From assembly GCF_016405965.1 (NCBI RefSeq), contig NZ_JAEFCD010000014.1:22840-86839 (forward strand): a stretch of DNA of 64,000 bases, written 5' to 3'. The stretch comes from Alteromonas sp. IB21 (GTDB lineage: Bacteria > Pseudomonadota > Gammaproteobacteria > Enterobacterales > Alteromonadaceae). Positions 46,535 to 55,168 of this stretch are shown here, piece by piece. Made by a program: the position numbers and the translations under genes. Below the pieces are notes generated by a model that was not told the DNA's origin, did not search any database, and saw nothing but the letters and a program-made list of their open reading frames with translations. Each line of letters opens with the position of its first letter. Position 1 is the stretch's first letter.

Positions 46535-48223
46535 ATGAGTTTAGCGGAACTGGGCACTTCCCCAGGTAAAGTAGAGACAATAGAGCAGGTAGGTCACTAT
46601 GTTGATGATCCACTCGCCGCGTTTGCCCACCTTTGTGGGAACAAAAGTAACGCACTACTTTTAGAATCAGCAGAAATCGACTCAAAAGATGACCTGCAAA
46701 GTTTATTGATGGTTGATGCCGCGCTTCGCATGGAATGTAGAGGCAACCGAGTTGAGGTTAAGGCACTAACAGGAAACGGCGCTTCAGTTTTACCTTTGTT
46801 TGCTACGCACGCTCCCGAAGGCCTGAACATCATTGATAGGACAGACACTTCTATCGTTCTTCTTTGCGATGACGCAAACAACGAATTAGACGAAGATAGC
46901 CGATTGAAAGCCGCGAGCGTTATGGACGCGCTGCGTATTGTTCTCAATAAAGTAACCCCCATACGCCAACACCCTCACGCTATTTTTCTGGGCGGTGTGT
47001 TCGCTTACGACATGCTTGCGGGCTTCGAAAAACTGCCGGATGTTGCTGAAGGTGAAAATGACTGTCCTGATTTTGTGTTCTATTTGGCGGAGACATTAAT
47101 TACCGTTGATCATCAAACCCGCGAAACCCACCTTATCGGCAGCGTATTTAGCGGTGAGGATGTAGCTCAGCAATATTTTGCAATTGCGCAGCGATTAGAG
47201 GCTATTCATCAACTGCTTCATGAGATGCCTGCTGAGCCACTATTAACAAGTAAACAGACTGAATCGCAAAGTGGACAGACACTCAAATTAAAAGAAGCGA
47301 CCCAAAACGGACAGACACTTTCTTCTATTGAAGCAAGCGTAGACATTAGCGACGAGCAGTTTTGTGACCATGTGCTTGATTTAAAGCAGCACATTCTTGC
47401 TGGCGATATCTTTCAGGTTGTGCCCTCGCGCACATTTTCTCTCCCCTGCCCTTCGCCACTGCTCGCTTATGCCAAACTTAAAGAATCTAATCCAAGCCCT
47501 TACATGTTTTTCATGCAAGATGACGCTTTTAGTATATTTGGAGCCTCACCCGAATCGGCGCTTAAATACGAAAGAGAGAGCAATCAAGTAGAAATTTATC
47601 CTATTGCAGGAACTCGTCCTCGAGGCAAGCGTCCAGACGGCAGCACTGATAGAGATTTGGACAGTCGCATAGAGTTAAACCTTCGCGAAGATACAAAGGA
47701 AAAATCTGAGCACATCATGCTGGTTGACCTGGCGAGAAATGACGTTGCTAAAGTTAGCCGTCCGGGTACTCGCTTCGTTAAAGATTTGCTCAAAGTAGAT
47801 CGCTACTCACATGTAATGCATTTAGTGTCTCGCGTAGTAGGTCAACTGCGCGAAGATTTAGACCCATTGCACGCGTATCAAGCCTGCATGAACATGGGTA
47901 CACTGGTAGGTGCACCAAAGGTCAGCGCAGCCACCCTGATACGTGAAGTAGAGAAAAAACGACGTGGTAGTTACGGTGGTGCAGTAGGCTACTTAAATAG
48001 CCAGGGCGACATGGACACTTGTATCGTTATACGCTCTGCTTTTGTGAAAAACGGCACAGCGTACATTCAAGCTGGTGCTGGTGTGGTATACGACTCGATT
48101 CCCCAAGCTGAAGCTGATGAAACGCGAGCCAAAGCACAGGCCGTAATAGGTGCAGTTAAGGCGGCACTTCAAGAGGAAATAGAACACATCAGTGCAGCGT
48201 TAAATGAAGGAGGCAACGCATGA
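46535..48223 (+). CDS. trpE: Anthranilate synthase component I
   Basis: Converts chorismate plus ammonia to anthranilate, the first step of tryptophan synthesis. The N-terminal regulatory domain has the tryptophan-binding LLES motif (about 45). The C-terminal chorismate-binding domain has IAGTRPRGKRPDG, DLARNDVAKVSRPG, and AGAGVVYDS. I start at ATG 46535 after GGAGAG, not at an upstream in-frame ATG that lies within the attenuator. It is 562 residues, longer than the usual 520. Part of the excess is a linker near 238-275 that holds two in-frame copies of the window's dispersed repeat, each read Gly-Gln-Thr-Leu. The last codon overlaps trpG (ATGA). Confidence 0.96.
   Translation: MSLAELGTSPGKVETIEQVGHYVDDPLAAFAHLCGNKSNALLLESAEIDSKDDLQSLLMVDAALRMECRGNRVEVKALTGNGASVLPLFATHAPEGLNIIDRTDTSIVLLCDDANNELDEDSRLKAASVMDALRIVLNKVTPIRQHPHAIFLGGVFAYDMLAGFEKLPDVAEGENDCPDFVFYLAETLITVDHQTRETHLIGSVFSGEDVAQQYFAIAQRLEAIHQLLHEMPAEPLLTSKQTESQSGQTLKLKEATQNGQTLSSIEASVDISDEQFCDHVLDLKQHILAGDIFQVVPSRTFSLPCPSPLLAYAKLKESNPSPYMFFMQDDAFSIFGASPESALKYERESNQVEIYPIAGTRPRGKRPDGSTDRDLDSRIELNLREDTKEKSEHIMLVDLARNDVAKVSRPGTRFVKDLLKVDRYSHVMHLVSRVVGQLREDLDPLHAYQACMNMGTLVGAPKVSAATLIREVEKKRRGSYGGAVGYLNSQGDMDTCIVIRSAFVKNGTAYIQAGAGVVYDSIPQAEADETRAKAQAVIGAVKAALQEEIEHISAALNEGGNA
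47273..47320 (+). repeat. Two in-frame copies of the dispersed motif inside trpE
   Basis: GGACAGACACTC at 47273-47284 and GGACAGACACTT at 47309-47320, 36 bases apart in direct orientation. Both are in the same codon phase and give Gly-Gln-Thr-Leu. They fall between the regulatory and catalytic domains, where extra residues should be tolerated. Confidence 0.85.
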
Positions 48224-48852
48224 ACCACCAAGTTACCACTTTATTTTTGCTCGATAATGTAGACTCGTTTACCTATAACCTTGTTGATGAACTGCGTACA
48301 TTAGACCTAGACATAAAAGTGTATCGAAATACTGTGTCAGCTGAACTGCTTTTTAATAAAATGCAGGAACAAGCCACGAAAGGCCCTGTTTTATTGATGC
48401 TTTCCCCAGGGCCTGGCGCTCCCAGTGATGCTGGCTGTATGCCTGCTTTGCTTAAAATGGTCAGCGGCGTATTTCCGGTCATTGGTATTTGCCTTGGCCA
48501 TCAGGCAATTGTGGAGTATTACGGCGGTACAGTTGGACGCGCTAGCCAAGTAATGCACGGAAAATCGTCGGCTATTACGCATTCGGAAGAAGCCATGTTT
48601 CAAGGTCTTCAGCAACCGTTGCACGTTGCACGCTACCACTCGTTAGTAGCCCACGAATTGCCTGAGAAGCTTACCGTTTGTGCATCAACAATAAACGATG
48701 ATGGAAGTGAGGCTGTGATGGCAGTTTACAATGATGAAGACCGCATGCTTGGCTTCCAGTTTCATCCAGAATCGATTTTAACGGCACACGGCAGTTTGTT
48801 ATTAAAACAAAGTATTGATTATTTAACGCTACAGGGAGCGAACCATGCTTAA
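48220..48852 (+). CDS. trpG: Anthranilate synthase component II (glutamine amidotransferase)
   Basis: Supplies ammonia from glutamine to TrpE. It has LLDNVDSFTYNLVD at the start, the oxyanion segment MLSPGPGAPSDAG, the catalytic Cys in GICLGHQAI, and His/Glu in FQFHPESILT. At 210 residues it is a free-standing TrpG, not fused to TrpD as in E. coli. It overlaps trpE by four bases and trpD by eight. Confidence 0.95.
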   Translation: MNHQVTTLFLLDNVDSFTYNLVDELRTLDLDIKVYRNTVSAELLFNKMQEQATKGPVLLMLSPGPGAPSDAGCMPALLKMVSGVFPVIGICLGHQAIVEYYGGTVGRASQVMHGKSSAITHSEEAMFQGLQQPLHVARYHSLVAHELPEKLTVCASTINDDGSEAVMAVYNDEDRMLGFQFHPESILTAHGSLLLKQSIDYLTLQGANHA

Positions 48853-49876
48853 CGCAGGCCCTCTACTTGAACAAATTATGCTGCGAGAATCGCTGTCGCA
48901 AACCGAAGCGTACAGCTTATTCAACAGCATCATGCACGGTGAGCAAAGTGAAGTAATGATTGCAGCCGTGCTTACCGCGCTGAAAATGAAAAAAGAGTCG
49001 CCAGGCGAAATAGCCGGCGCAGCGAGCGCAATGGTGGCCAATGCCCTGCCTTTCCCTACGCCGTCATACGAGTTTGCAGATATTGTTGGTACTGGAGGTG
49101 ATGGGCATAACACTATAAACATTTCCAGTGCTGCGGGTGTAGTTGCAGCATCGTGCGGCGTAAAGGTGGCTAAACACGGGAATAGAAGTGTCTCAAGCAA
49201 GTCTGGTTCAGCAGATTTGTTTCGTCAATTTGGTTTAAATCTAGAAATAAGTCCTGAGACCTCTCGTAAATGTTTAGATGAAGCAAATTTCACATTTCTT
49301 TTTGCACCGGTTTATCACGCAGGCATGCGCCACGCAGCCCCCGTGCGCGCTGCGATGAAGACCAGAACGCTATTTAATATATTAGGCCCGTTGGCAAACC
49401 CTGCGGGTCCAACTCACGGCGTTTTCGGCGTATACTCTCCAGAGCTGCTAGAGCCCTATGCAAAAACACTGATGCTGCTTGGCCAACATCGCGCCATGAT
49501 TGTTCACGGAGACGGACTGGATGAATTGGCTCTTCATGGCGAATCAATCATTTACGATCTAGAACATGGCGATATTCGTAAGCTGTCGGTAACTGCACAA
49601 GATTTTGGTTTGCCCCACTATCCGCTATCGGCAATTGAAGGTGGCGAGCCAGAAGAAAATAAACAGTTTGTTGAAGCAGCCCTTAACGGTGAAGGCAAAG
49701 AGGCGCACCGTGCGGCTATTGCAATGAACTGTGGTGCACTGTTGAAAGTCACGGGCAAAGCTACCACGTTCAAAGAAGGTGCCGAAATGGCAATGAACGC
49801 CATGGCAGAAGGGTTACCCATTCAGTTGTTATCAAAGGTTGCCAAAATTACTCAGGAGGTAAGCACGAATGGCTAA
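48845..49876 (+). CDS. trpD: Anthranilate phosphoribosyltransferase
   Basis: Transfers phosphoribose to anthranilate. The PRPP-binding motif is GTGGDGHNTINIS, followed by KHGNRSVSSKSGSAD; later segments include FAPVYHAGMRHAAPVR and NILGPLANPAGPTHG. It is 343 residues long. It overlaps trpG and trpCF by eight bases on each side, so the operon is tightly coupled. Confidence 0.96.
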   Translation: MLNAGPLLEQIMLRESLSQTEAYSLFNSIMHGEQSEVMIAAVLTALKMKKESPGEIAGAASAMVANALPFPTPSYEFADIVGTGGDGHNTINISSAAGVVAASCGVKVAKHGNRSVSSKSGSADLFRQFGLNLEISPETSRKCLDEANFTFLFAPVYHAGMRHAAPVRAAMKTRTLFNILGPLANPAGPTHGVFGVYSPELLEPYAKTLMLLGQHRAMIVHGDGLDELALHGESIIYDLEHGDIRKLSVTAQDFGLPHYPLSAIEGGEPEENKQFVEAALNGEGKEAHRAAIAMNCGALLKVTGKATTFKEGAEMAMNAMAEGLPIQLLSKVAKITQEVSTNG

Positions 49877-51278
49877 TGTGCTTGAGAAAATTGTTGCAGA
49901 CAAGCGAGAAGAAGTCGCCGCGCGTAAAGAGGCGCTGCCGCTAGATAGTTTTAAAGCTAATTTGACTGCTTCCGAAAAAAGCTTATTTGCTGCGCTAAAC
50001 GAGCCAAATGCAGGCTTTATCTTTGAATGTAAAAAGGCATCTCCTTCAAAGGGGCTTATTCGAGAGAATTTCAATTTAGACGAGATTTTATCGGCCTATA
50101 CTCCTTATGCAGCTGGCATATCAGTGCTTACCGACGAGAAGTATTTTCAAGGGAAGTTTGAATACCTAGCTTACGTGACAGAGCGCGTTGCTCAGCCGGT
50201 TCTTAACAAAGATTTCTTTGTCGACAGCTATCAAGTGTATCTAGCCCGCCATTATAACGCTGACGCTGTACTGCTCATGCTTAGCGTTTTGAACGACGAT
50301 GAGTATCGCGAGCTGGCTAGCGTAGCAAATTCGCTATCATTAGACATTCTTACCGAAGTGAGCAATGAAGAAGAGATGGAACGTGCCATTGCGCTTGAAG
50401 CTAATATTATTGGTATCAATAACCGCAATCTTCGTGATCTCTCTACTGACCTAGCCACTACTGAGCGCCTTGTGCCAATGTTAGAGAAAGCCACACACGA
50501 CTATGTGGTTATTTCAGAGTCAGGTATCTACACCCATCAAGACGTATTGCGCTTGGCACCTGTATCACAGGGCTTTTTAGTTGGCAGCGCACTAATGGCA
50601 GAGACCGACCTTCAACGCGCTGTGAAAACATTGGTTAATGGAGCAGTGAAAGTCTGCGGATTAACCAGCAAAGAACAAGCGCAGATGGCGTTCGATAGTG
50701 GCGCTAGTTTTGGCGGGCTCATATTTGCAGAGAAATCTCCCCGTTATGTATCAAAGGAACAAGCGATATCTATCACGCAAGATGTAGAGGGTGCGTTTGT
50801 GGGAGTATTTGTAAACCATGATGTTGATGAAGTGGCGTCTCTTGCTGCCTCACTAGGCCTTTTTGCCGTTCAGCTTCATGGTAGCGAGGATGAAGCATAC
50901 ATCACAGCATTAGCAGATAAACTTCCTGAAGGTTGTGAAATTTGGAAAGCAGAGGGCGTACAAGCAACGTCTTCAAGCGCCCTTCCCGAAACAGTGGACA
51001 GACACTTAAAGAATAGCTTACTAAGCCGTGTGCTACTTGACTGCCAAGTAGGCGACGCCAAAGGCGGTACAGGTGAATCTTTCAACTGGCAACTTATTAA
51101 TGATATTGAAGCCAAGCATAAGTTAGTGCTTGCTGGCGGTATAAACGCCGACAATGTGGCGAATGCAATCGCAACAGGCTGTGGTGCTATTGATGTTAAT
51201 TCCGGCGTTGAGATCGCCCCAGGTACAAAGAGTGAAAGTAAGCTCGACGCACTTTTTACTATTTGCCGCCGTTACTAA
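49869..51278 (+). CDS. trpCF: Bifunctional indole-3-glycerol-phosphate synthase / phosphoribosylanthranilate isomerase
   Basis: A fusion of TrpC (about 1-255) and TrpF (about 257-469), as in E. coli. The TrpC half has FECKKASPSKGLIRENF, TDEKYFQGKFEYL, LNKDFFVDSYQV and the C-terminal ISESGIYTHQDV. The TrpF half has KVCGLTSKEQAQMAF, GVFVNHDVDEV, QLHGSEDE and LAGGINADNV. Near residues 375-381 one copy of the dispersed motif (50996-51009) is read Val-Asp-Arg-His-Leu-Lys. By eye this segment is around ten residues longer than the E. coli TrpF region between IWKA and GGTG. Confidence 0.96.
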   Translation: MANVLEKIVADKREEVAARKEALPLDSFKANLTASEKSLFAALNEPNAGFIFECKKASPSKGLIRENFNLDEILSAYTPYAAGISVLTDEKYFQGKFEYLAYVTERVAQPVLNKDFFVDSYQVYLARHYNADAVLLMLSVLNDDEYRELASVANSLSLDILTEVSNEEEMERAIALEANIIGINNRNLRDLSTDLATTERLVPMLEKATHDYVVISESGIYTHQDVLRLAPVSQGFLVGSALMAETDLQRAVKTLVNGAVKVCGLTSKEQAQMAFDSGASFGGLIFAEKSPRYVSKEQAISITQDVEGAFVGVFVNHDVDEVASLAASLGLFAVQLHGSEDEAYITALADKLPEGCEIWKAEGVQATSSSALPETVDRHLKNSLLSRVLLDCQVGDAKGGTGESFNWQLINDIEAKHKLVLAGGINADNVANAIATGCGAIDVNSGVEIAPGTKSESKLDALFTICRRY

Positions 51279-51299
51279 TTTAAAAAACAGGACAACGTA

Positions 51300-52481
51300 A
51301 TGAACCAGTTAGACACAAAATTTGGTGAATTTGGTGGCATGTATGTGCCCGAATTACTTATTCCAGCGTTGGATCAGTTGGAAAAAGCGTTCTTGGATGC
51401 CAAAGACGACCCAAGTTTTAACGAAGAGTTTTTATCACTGCTAAAAGATTATGCCGGTCGCCCTACGTCGATGACGTTAACCCGTAACCTTGTTAGCAAC
51501 CCAAAAGTGAAACTTTATCTTAAGCGTGAAGATCTACTTCACGGTGGCGCCCACAAAACCAACCAGGTATTGGGTCAAGCGCTACTTACCAAGCGCATGG
51601 GTAAAAAAGAAGTTATTGCTGAAACAGGCGCTGGCCAACATGGTGTTGCAACTGCACTAGCGTGTGCCTTACTTGGCCTTAAAGCGCGTATTTATATGGG
51701 TGCAAAAGACGTAGAGCGTCAAGCGCCGAATGTATTTCGAATGAAATTAATGGGTGCTGAAGTTATTCCCGTGAATGCCGGTTCTGGCACGCTTAAAGAT
51801 GCGGTAAACGAAGCGATGCGTGACTGGTCTGCAAACTACGATACTGCACATTACCTTTTAGGTACCGCCGCGGGCCCTCACCCTTTCCCGACCATTGTTC
51901 GTGAATATCATCGTATGATTGGTGAAGAAACGCGCGCACAAATAATGGAGAAAGAAGGCCGCTTGCCTGACGCCGTAGTTGCGTGCGTAGGTGGCGGGTC
52001 GAATGCAATCGGTATGTTTGCAGACTTCATCGATGAACCGTCAGTTCGATTGGTGGGCGTTGAGCCTGCAGGAAAAGGGGTTCACACCAAAGAACATGGT
52101 GCCACCATAGTTACGGGTACAAAGGGTATTCTTCATGGCGCATATACCTTCATTATGCAGGACAAAGAAGGCCAGATTGAAGAGAGCTACTCAGTATCGG
52201 CTGGACTCGACTATCCAGCTGTTGGTCCTCAGCATGCCTATCTACACGACATTGGCCGTGCCGAATATGTGGCTGCAACCGATGAAGAAGCGTTGAATGC
52301 GTTCCAGCTTCTGGCGCGAAAAGAAGGGATTATCCCAGCACTAGAATCATCACACGCACTTGCACATGCGCTCAACATGGCTGACGAAGCCGACGAAGAA
52401 ACGATTATTGTAGTCAACTTGTCGGGCCGTGGTGATAAAGACTTAGCGCACGTTATCAACATTTTAGGGGACGATTTATAA
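51300..52481 (+). CDS. trpB: Tryptophan synthase beta subunit
   Basis: PLP enzyme that joins indole and serine. The Schiff-base lysine is in [25 protein letters not shown] and the phosphate-binding GGGSNAIG are present. The 393-residue length is normal. AGGAC precedes the ATG. Its stop overlaps the trpA start by one base. Confidence 0.98.
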   Translation: MNQLDTKFGEFGGMYVPELLIPALDQLEKAFLDAKDDPSFNEEFLSLLKDYAGRPTSMTLTRNLVSNPKVKLYLKREDLLHGGAHKTNQVLGQALLTKRMGKKEVIAETGAGQHGVATALACALLGLKARIYMGAKDVERQAPNVFRMKLMGAEVIPVNAGSGTLKDAVNEAMRDWSANYDTAHYLLGTAAGPHPFPTIVREYHRMIGEETRAQIMEKEGRLPDAVVACVGGGSNAIGMFADFIDEPSVRLVGVEPAGKGVHTKEHGATIVTGTKGILHGAYTFIMQDKEGQIEESYSVSAGLDYPAVGPQHAYLHDIGRAEYVAATDEEALNAFQLLARKEGIIPALESSHALAHALNMADEADEETIIVVNLSGRGDKDLAHVINILGDDL

Positions 52482-53290
52482 TGGATAGATACGCACAAAT
52501 GTTTGCTAGCCTTGAGGAAAAGAACCAAGGCGCATTCGTACCCTTTGTGATGGTTGGCGACCCAGGCTTAGAACAGTCTGAAGCCATCATTTGCCAACTT
52601 GTAGAAAGTGGCGCAGATGCGCTGGAGCTAGGTATTCCATATTCAGATCCGATAGCTGATGGTCCGACTATTCAAGCCTCTGCTATCCGCGCTCTTAAAA
52701 ACAAAGTTACCGTAGCAGATTGCCTTGAAGTAATTTCGCGAGTGCGCGCAAAATATCCAGAGGTACCGATTGGGCTGCTTCTATACAGCAATTTAGTGAT
52801 GGCACAGGGTGTTGAAAACTTTTACAGCAAAGCACAAGCAGCAGGCGTCGACTCGATATTAGTGGCAGACGTACCAATCCGCGAAGCTGCGCCGTTTCAA
52901 AAGGCTGCTGAGGCGACAAACATCTCACAAATTTTGATTGCTCCACCAAATGCAACTGACGAAACCATGGAAAAGATTGGCGAATACTCAAAAGGTTACA
53001 CCTATTTGCTTGGTCGTGCTGGCGTAACAGGTGCAGAGACCGCAGCGAATGTACCAGCATCTGAACTTATCGAACGCTTGAACAAGCACAAAGCTGCCCC
53101 GGCACTGTTAGGGTTTGGTATTTCTACACCTGAACAGGTTAAATCTGCCATTGATGCTGGCGCTGCCGGAGCAATTTCTGGCTCAGCGACAGTTAATATT
53201 ATCGCGGCTAACTTATCGGACAGTCACAAAATGCTAAGTGAGCTTGGCAGCTTTGTTGAGAGCATGAAAGCCGCCACGGCAAAGGGGTAA
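52481..53290 (+). CDS. trpA: Tryptophan synthase alpha subunit
   Basis: Cleaves indole-3-glycerol phosphate to indole for TrpB. The catalytic Glu and Asp lie in [28 protein letters not shown] and [11 protein letters not shown] follow, as does the phosphate-binding AGAISGSA. It is 269 residues long and the last biosynthetic gene of the operon. Confidence 0.97.
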   Translation: MDRYAQMFASLEEKNQGAFVPFVMVGDPGLEQSEAIICQLVESGADALELGIPYSDPIADGPTIQASAIRALKNKVTVADCLEVISRVRAKYPEVPIGLLLYSNLVMAQGVENFYSKAQAAGVDSILVADVPIREAAPFQKAAEATNISQILIAPPNATDETMEKIGEYSKGYTYLLGRAGVTGAETAANVPASELIERLNKHKAAPALLGFGISTPEQVKSAIDAGAAGAISGSATVNIIAANLSDSHKMLSELGSFVESMKAATAKG

Positions 53291-53294
53291 GCGC

Positions 53295-53594
53295 ATGCTC
53301 TACATGATTTGTGCCACCGATGTGGCGGACAGTTTAGAGAAACGCCTTGCCGCAAGACCTGCTCATTTAGAACGTTTGAATGTTTTAAAAGATGAGGGAC
53401 GTTTGATTATGGCAGGACCTTTTCCAGCAGTTGATAGCCCTGACCCAGGTCCAGCTGGATTTACCGGCTCACTTGTAGTAGCAGAGTTTGATTCGTTAGA
53501 AGATGCGCAAATTTGGGCTGACGCCGACCCGTATATCGAGGCCGGTGTTTATGAAAGCGTTATAGTGAAACCGTACAAAAAAGTTTTGCCTTAG
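53295..53594 (+). CDS. yciI: YciI-like protein
   Basis: A 99-residue ferredoxin-like-fold protein. It has [14 protein letters not shown] at the start, His in [27 protein letters not shown] and the Asp-rich [11 protein letters not shown]. Family members include lactone hydrolases, but the role of YciI is not settled. It begins four bases after trpA and is therefore the last gene of the trp transcript; in E. coli yciI is also near trp. Confidence 0.9.
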   Translation: MLYMICATDVADSLEKRLAARPAHLERLNVLKDEGRLIMAGPFPAVDSPDPGPAGFTGSLVVAEFDSLEDAQIWADADPYIEAGVYESVIVKPYKKVLP

Positions 53595-53630
53595 CTGTTG
53601 GCCTAGAGTTTTTGATTTTTTATAAATAGT

Positions 53631-53675
53631 AAAAGCCCCAAAAAATCGGATAATTCCGAATTTCTGGGGCTTTTT
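53631..53675 (+). terminator. Intrinsic terminator of the trp operon
   Basis: AGCCCCA at 53634-53640 pairs with TGGGGCT at 53665-53671, with an inner TCGGA-TAAT-TCCGA hairpin, and is followed by a T-rich run. It lies 40 bases after yciI. Confidence 0.88.
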
Positions 53676-53726
53676 CTTTTTAAAGCTGATTCAAGTTAGT
53701 TTTGAAGTCGATTTGAAACTCGTTTT

Positions 53727-54064
53727 GGACAGGCACTTGTTTTGCAGCCTGAATGTAAAACTCGTTCTGAACTCGTACTGGACAGACACTTGTTTTGCAG
53801 CCTGAATGTAAATTTGTCTTTGAAGCCTGATTGTGTACTGATTATGGACAGACACTCACCACGTTGATTTGATAGGTTGTTGTGGAAACCGTGGGAAATC
53901 GTGGACAGACACTTTTATTGCATTCGTTTGAAAGATTGTTTTGGAAGTGCTACTACTTTTATTGTCAATTAAGTGTGTGTCCTAAATTTTCCTACAGCTT
54001 AAGTGTCTGTCCAAAGTTTTCGAAAAGGAAATTTTTAACCTCTATCCTTTTTAAGTGTCTGTCC
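53727..54064. repeat. Cluster of seven dispersed-motif copies after the trp operon
   Basis: Forward copies start at 53727 (GGACAGGCACTT), 53780, 53846 (ending CTC) and 53903. Reverse copies start at 53971 (AAGTGTGTGTCC), 54001 and 54053. The first two forward copies sit in a 53-base direct repeat that shares TTGTTTTGCAGCCTGAATGT after the motif; a third, diverged unit repeats GAAGCCTGA. The remainder of the 53595-54222 gap is AT-rich and holds the promoter of the PepSY gene. A translated frame across this cluster is only repeat sequence. Confidence 0.88.
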
Positions 54065-54222
54065 GTTTTTTCTTGCGTCTCTTCTTGGAACGTAAGTAAC
54101 TGGTGCGTTATGTACAGTGTTTACCTGGCAAGGTAGACTTAATCTAATTCAGAATAGATTCAGTTTACCAAGTTATACTTATCTGTAGTTTGGCCTGAGT
54201 AGGACAATTATTGTGAGGGTGT

Positions 54223-54492
54223 ATGACATTATCGCTTCGAGTTTTGGTGTTTTGTGCAGCGTTAGCACTGTCAAGCGTTGCACCCGCTATGGCGTTACAA
54301 AGTTCAGGCGGCGATATCTCTAAAAGTGAGGCCGCGGAGCGTGCACGTTTAGCTGTAGATGGCCGTGTTTTAAAAGTTGAACAAACCTCGCAGAACTACC
54401 GGGTTAAAGTTTTGAAGAAGTCTGGTCGCGTTGTCTCAGTCGAAGTCGACAAACGCTCAGGTAAGGTCAAACAAAGTAAAGGTAAGGATTAA
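54223..54492 (+). CDS. Small exported PepSY-domain protein
   Basis: An 89-residue protein with a signal peptide (about 1-24, APAMALQ) and a single PepSY domain: ISKSEAAERARLAVDGRVLKVE followed by YRVKVLKKSGRVVSVEVDKRSGKV. It is the first gene of a three-gene unit with a response regulator (one-base gap) and a sensor kinase. PepSY proteins encoded with PhoPQ-type systems are thought to influence periplasmic proteases or the sensor; that is inferred here. Confidence 0.85.
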   Translation: MTLSLRVLVFCAALALSSVAPAMALQSSGGDISKSEAAERARLAVDGRVLKVEQTSQNYRVKVLKKSGRVVSVEVDKRSGKVKQSKGKD

Positions 54493-54493
54493 T

Positions 54494-55168
54494 ATGCGTA
54501 TCCTCGTAGCTGAAGATGATAGCCGACTACTGACCCAACTTGACGCTTTATTGCAGCAAAACGGTTATAGCGTTGACTTGGCAGATAATGGTGAACACGC
54601 GCTATTTCTTATAAAAGAATATAGCTATGACCTTGCTATCGTTGATATAGGAATGCCAAAGCTTGACGGGTTTGAGGTTATCAAAAAAGCGCGTCAAGCC
54701 GACATTCCGTGCCCTATTCTAATATTAACTGCAAGAGATCGGTGGCAGGAGAAAGTTGAAGGTTTGGATGCAGGTGCCGACGACTACCTCACCAAACCAT
54801 TTCATAATGAAGAATTACTGGCCAGAGCTAAGGCGTTAATCAGGCGGGCCTCAGGACAAGCTAACCCAACTATACAATTTGGTCCTATTGCTTTAGATAC
54901 GGTAAGTGAAGAGCTATCGCTAAATGGGCAAGCACTAGATTTAACGGCTTACGAGTATAAAGTGATGGAATACTTGATGCTAAACCCCAACAAAGTTATT
55001 TCAAAAACTGAGCTTACTGAACACATCTACGATCAAGACTTTGATTTAGACAGTAACGTGATTGAAGTATTTATCGGTAGGTTGCGCAAAAAGCTCGATC
55101 CTTCGGGCGATTTGAAGCCGATTGAAACCCTAAGAGGTAGAGGCTATCGGATAAATAAAAGTTTATGA
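54494..55168 (+). CDS. OmpR/PhoP-family response regulator
   Basis: A 224-residue regulator. The receiver domain has AEDDSRL at the start, Asp51 in AIVDIGMPKLDG and Lys in LTKPFHNEELLARA. The DNA-binding winged helix follows (about 125-222, LTAYEYKVMEYLMLNPNKVISK and VFIGRLRKKLD). The start is ATG 54494, one base after the PepSY stop; the frame continues upstream inside that gene but without homology. It overlaps the kinase by four bases. Confidence 0.93.
   Translation: MRILVAEDDSRLLTQLDALLQQNGYSVDLADNGEHALFLIKEYSYDLAIVDIGMPKLDGFEVIKKARQADIPCPILILTARDRWQEKVEGLDAGADDYLTKPFHNEELLARAKALIRRASGQANPTIQFGPIALDTVSEELSLNGQALDLTAYEYKVMEYLMLNPNKVISKTELTEHIYDQDFDLDSNVIEVFIGRLRKKLDPSGDLKPIETLRGRGYRINKSL

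Noticed and set aside
53882..54136. 84-residue open frame after the trp operon
   Set aside because: It is a translation of the dispersed repeat cluster (repeated LSVCPKF and GQTL), lacks a ribosome site and has implausible composition.
54431..54493. N-terminal extension of the PhoP-like regulator
   Set aside because: It lies within the PepSY gene in another frame; receiver-domain homology starts at ATG 54494.
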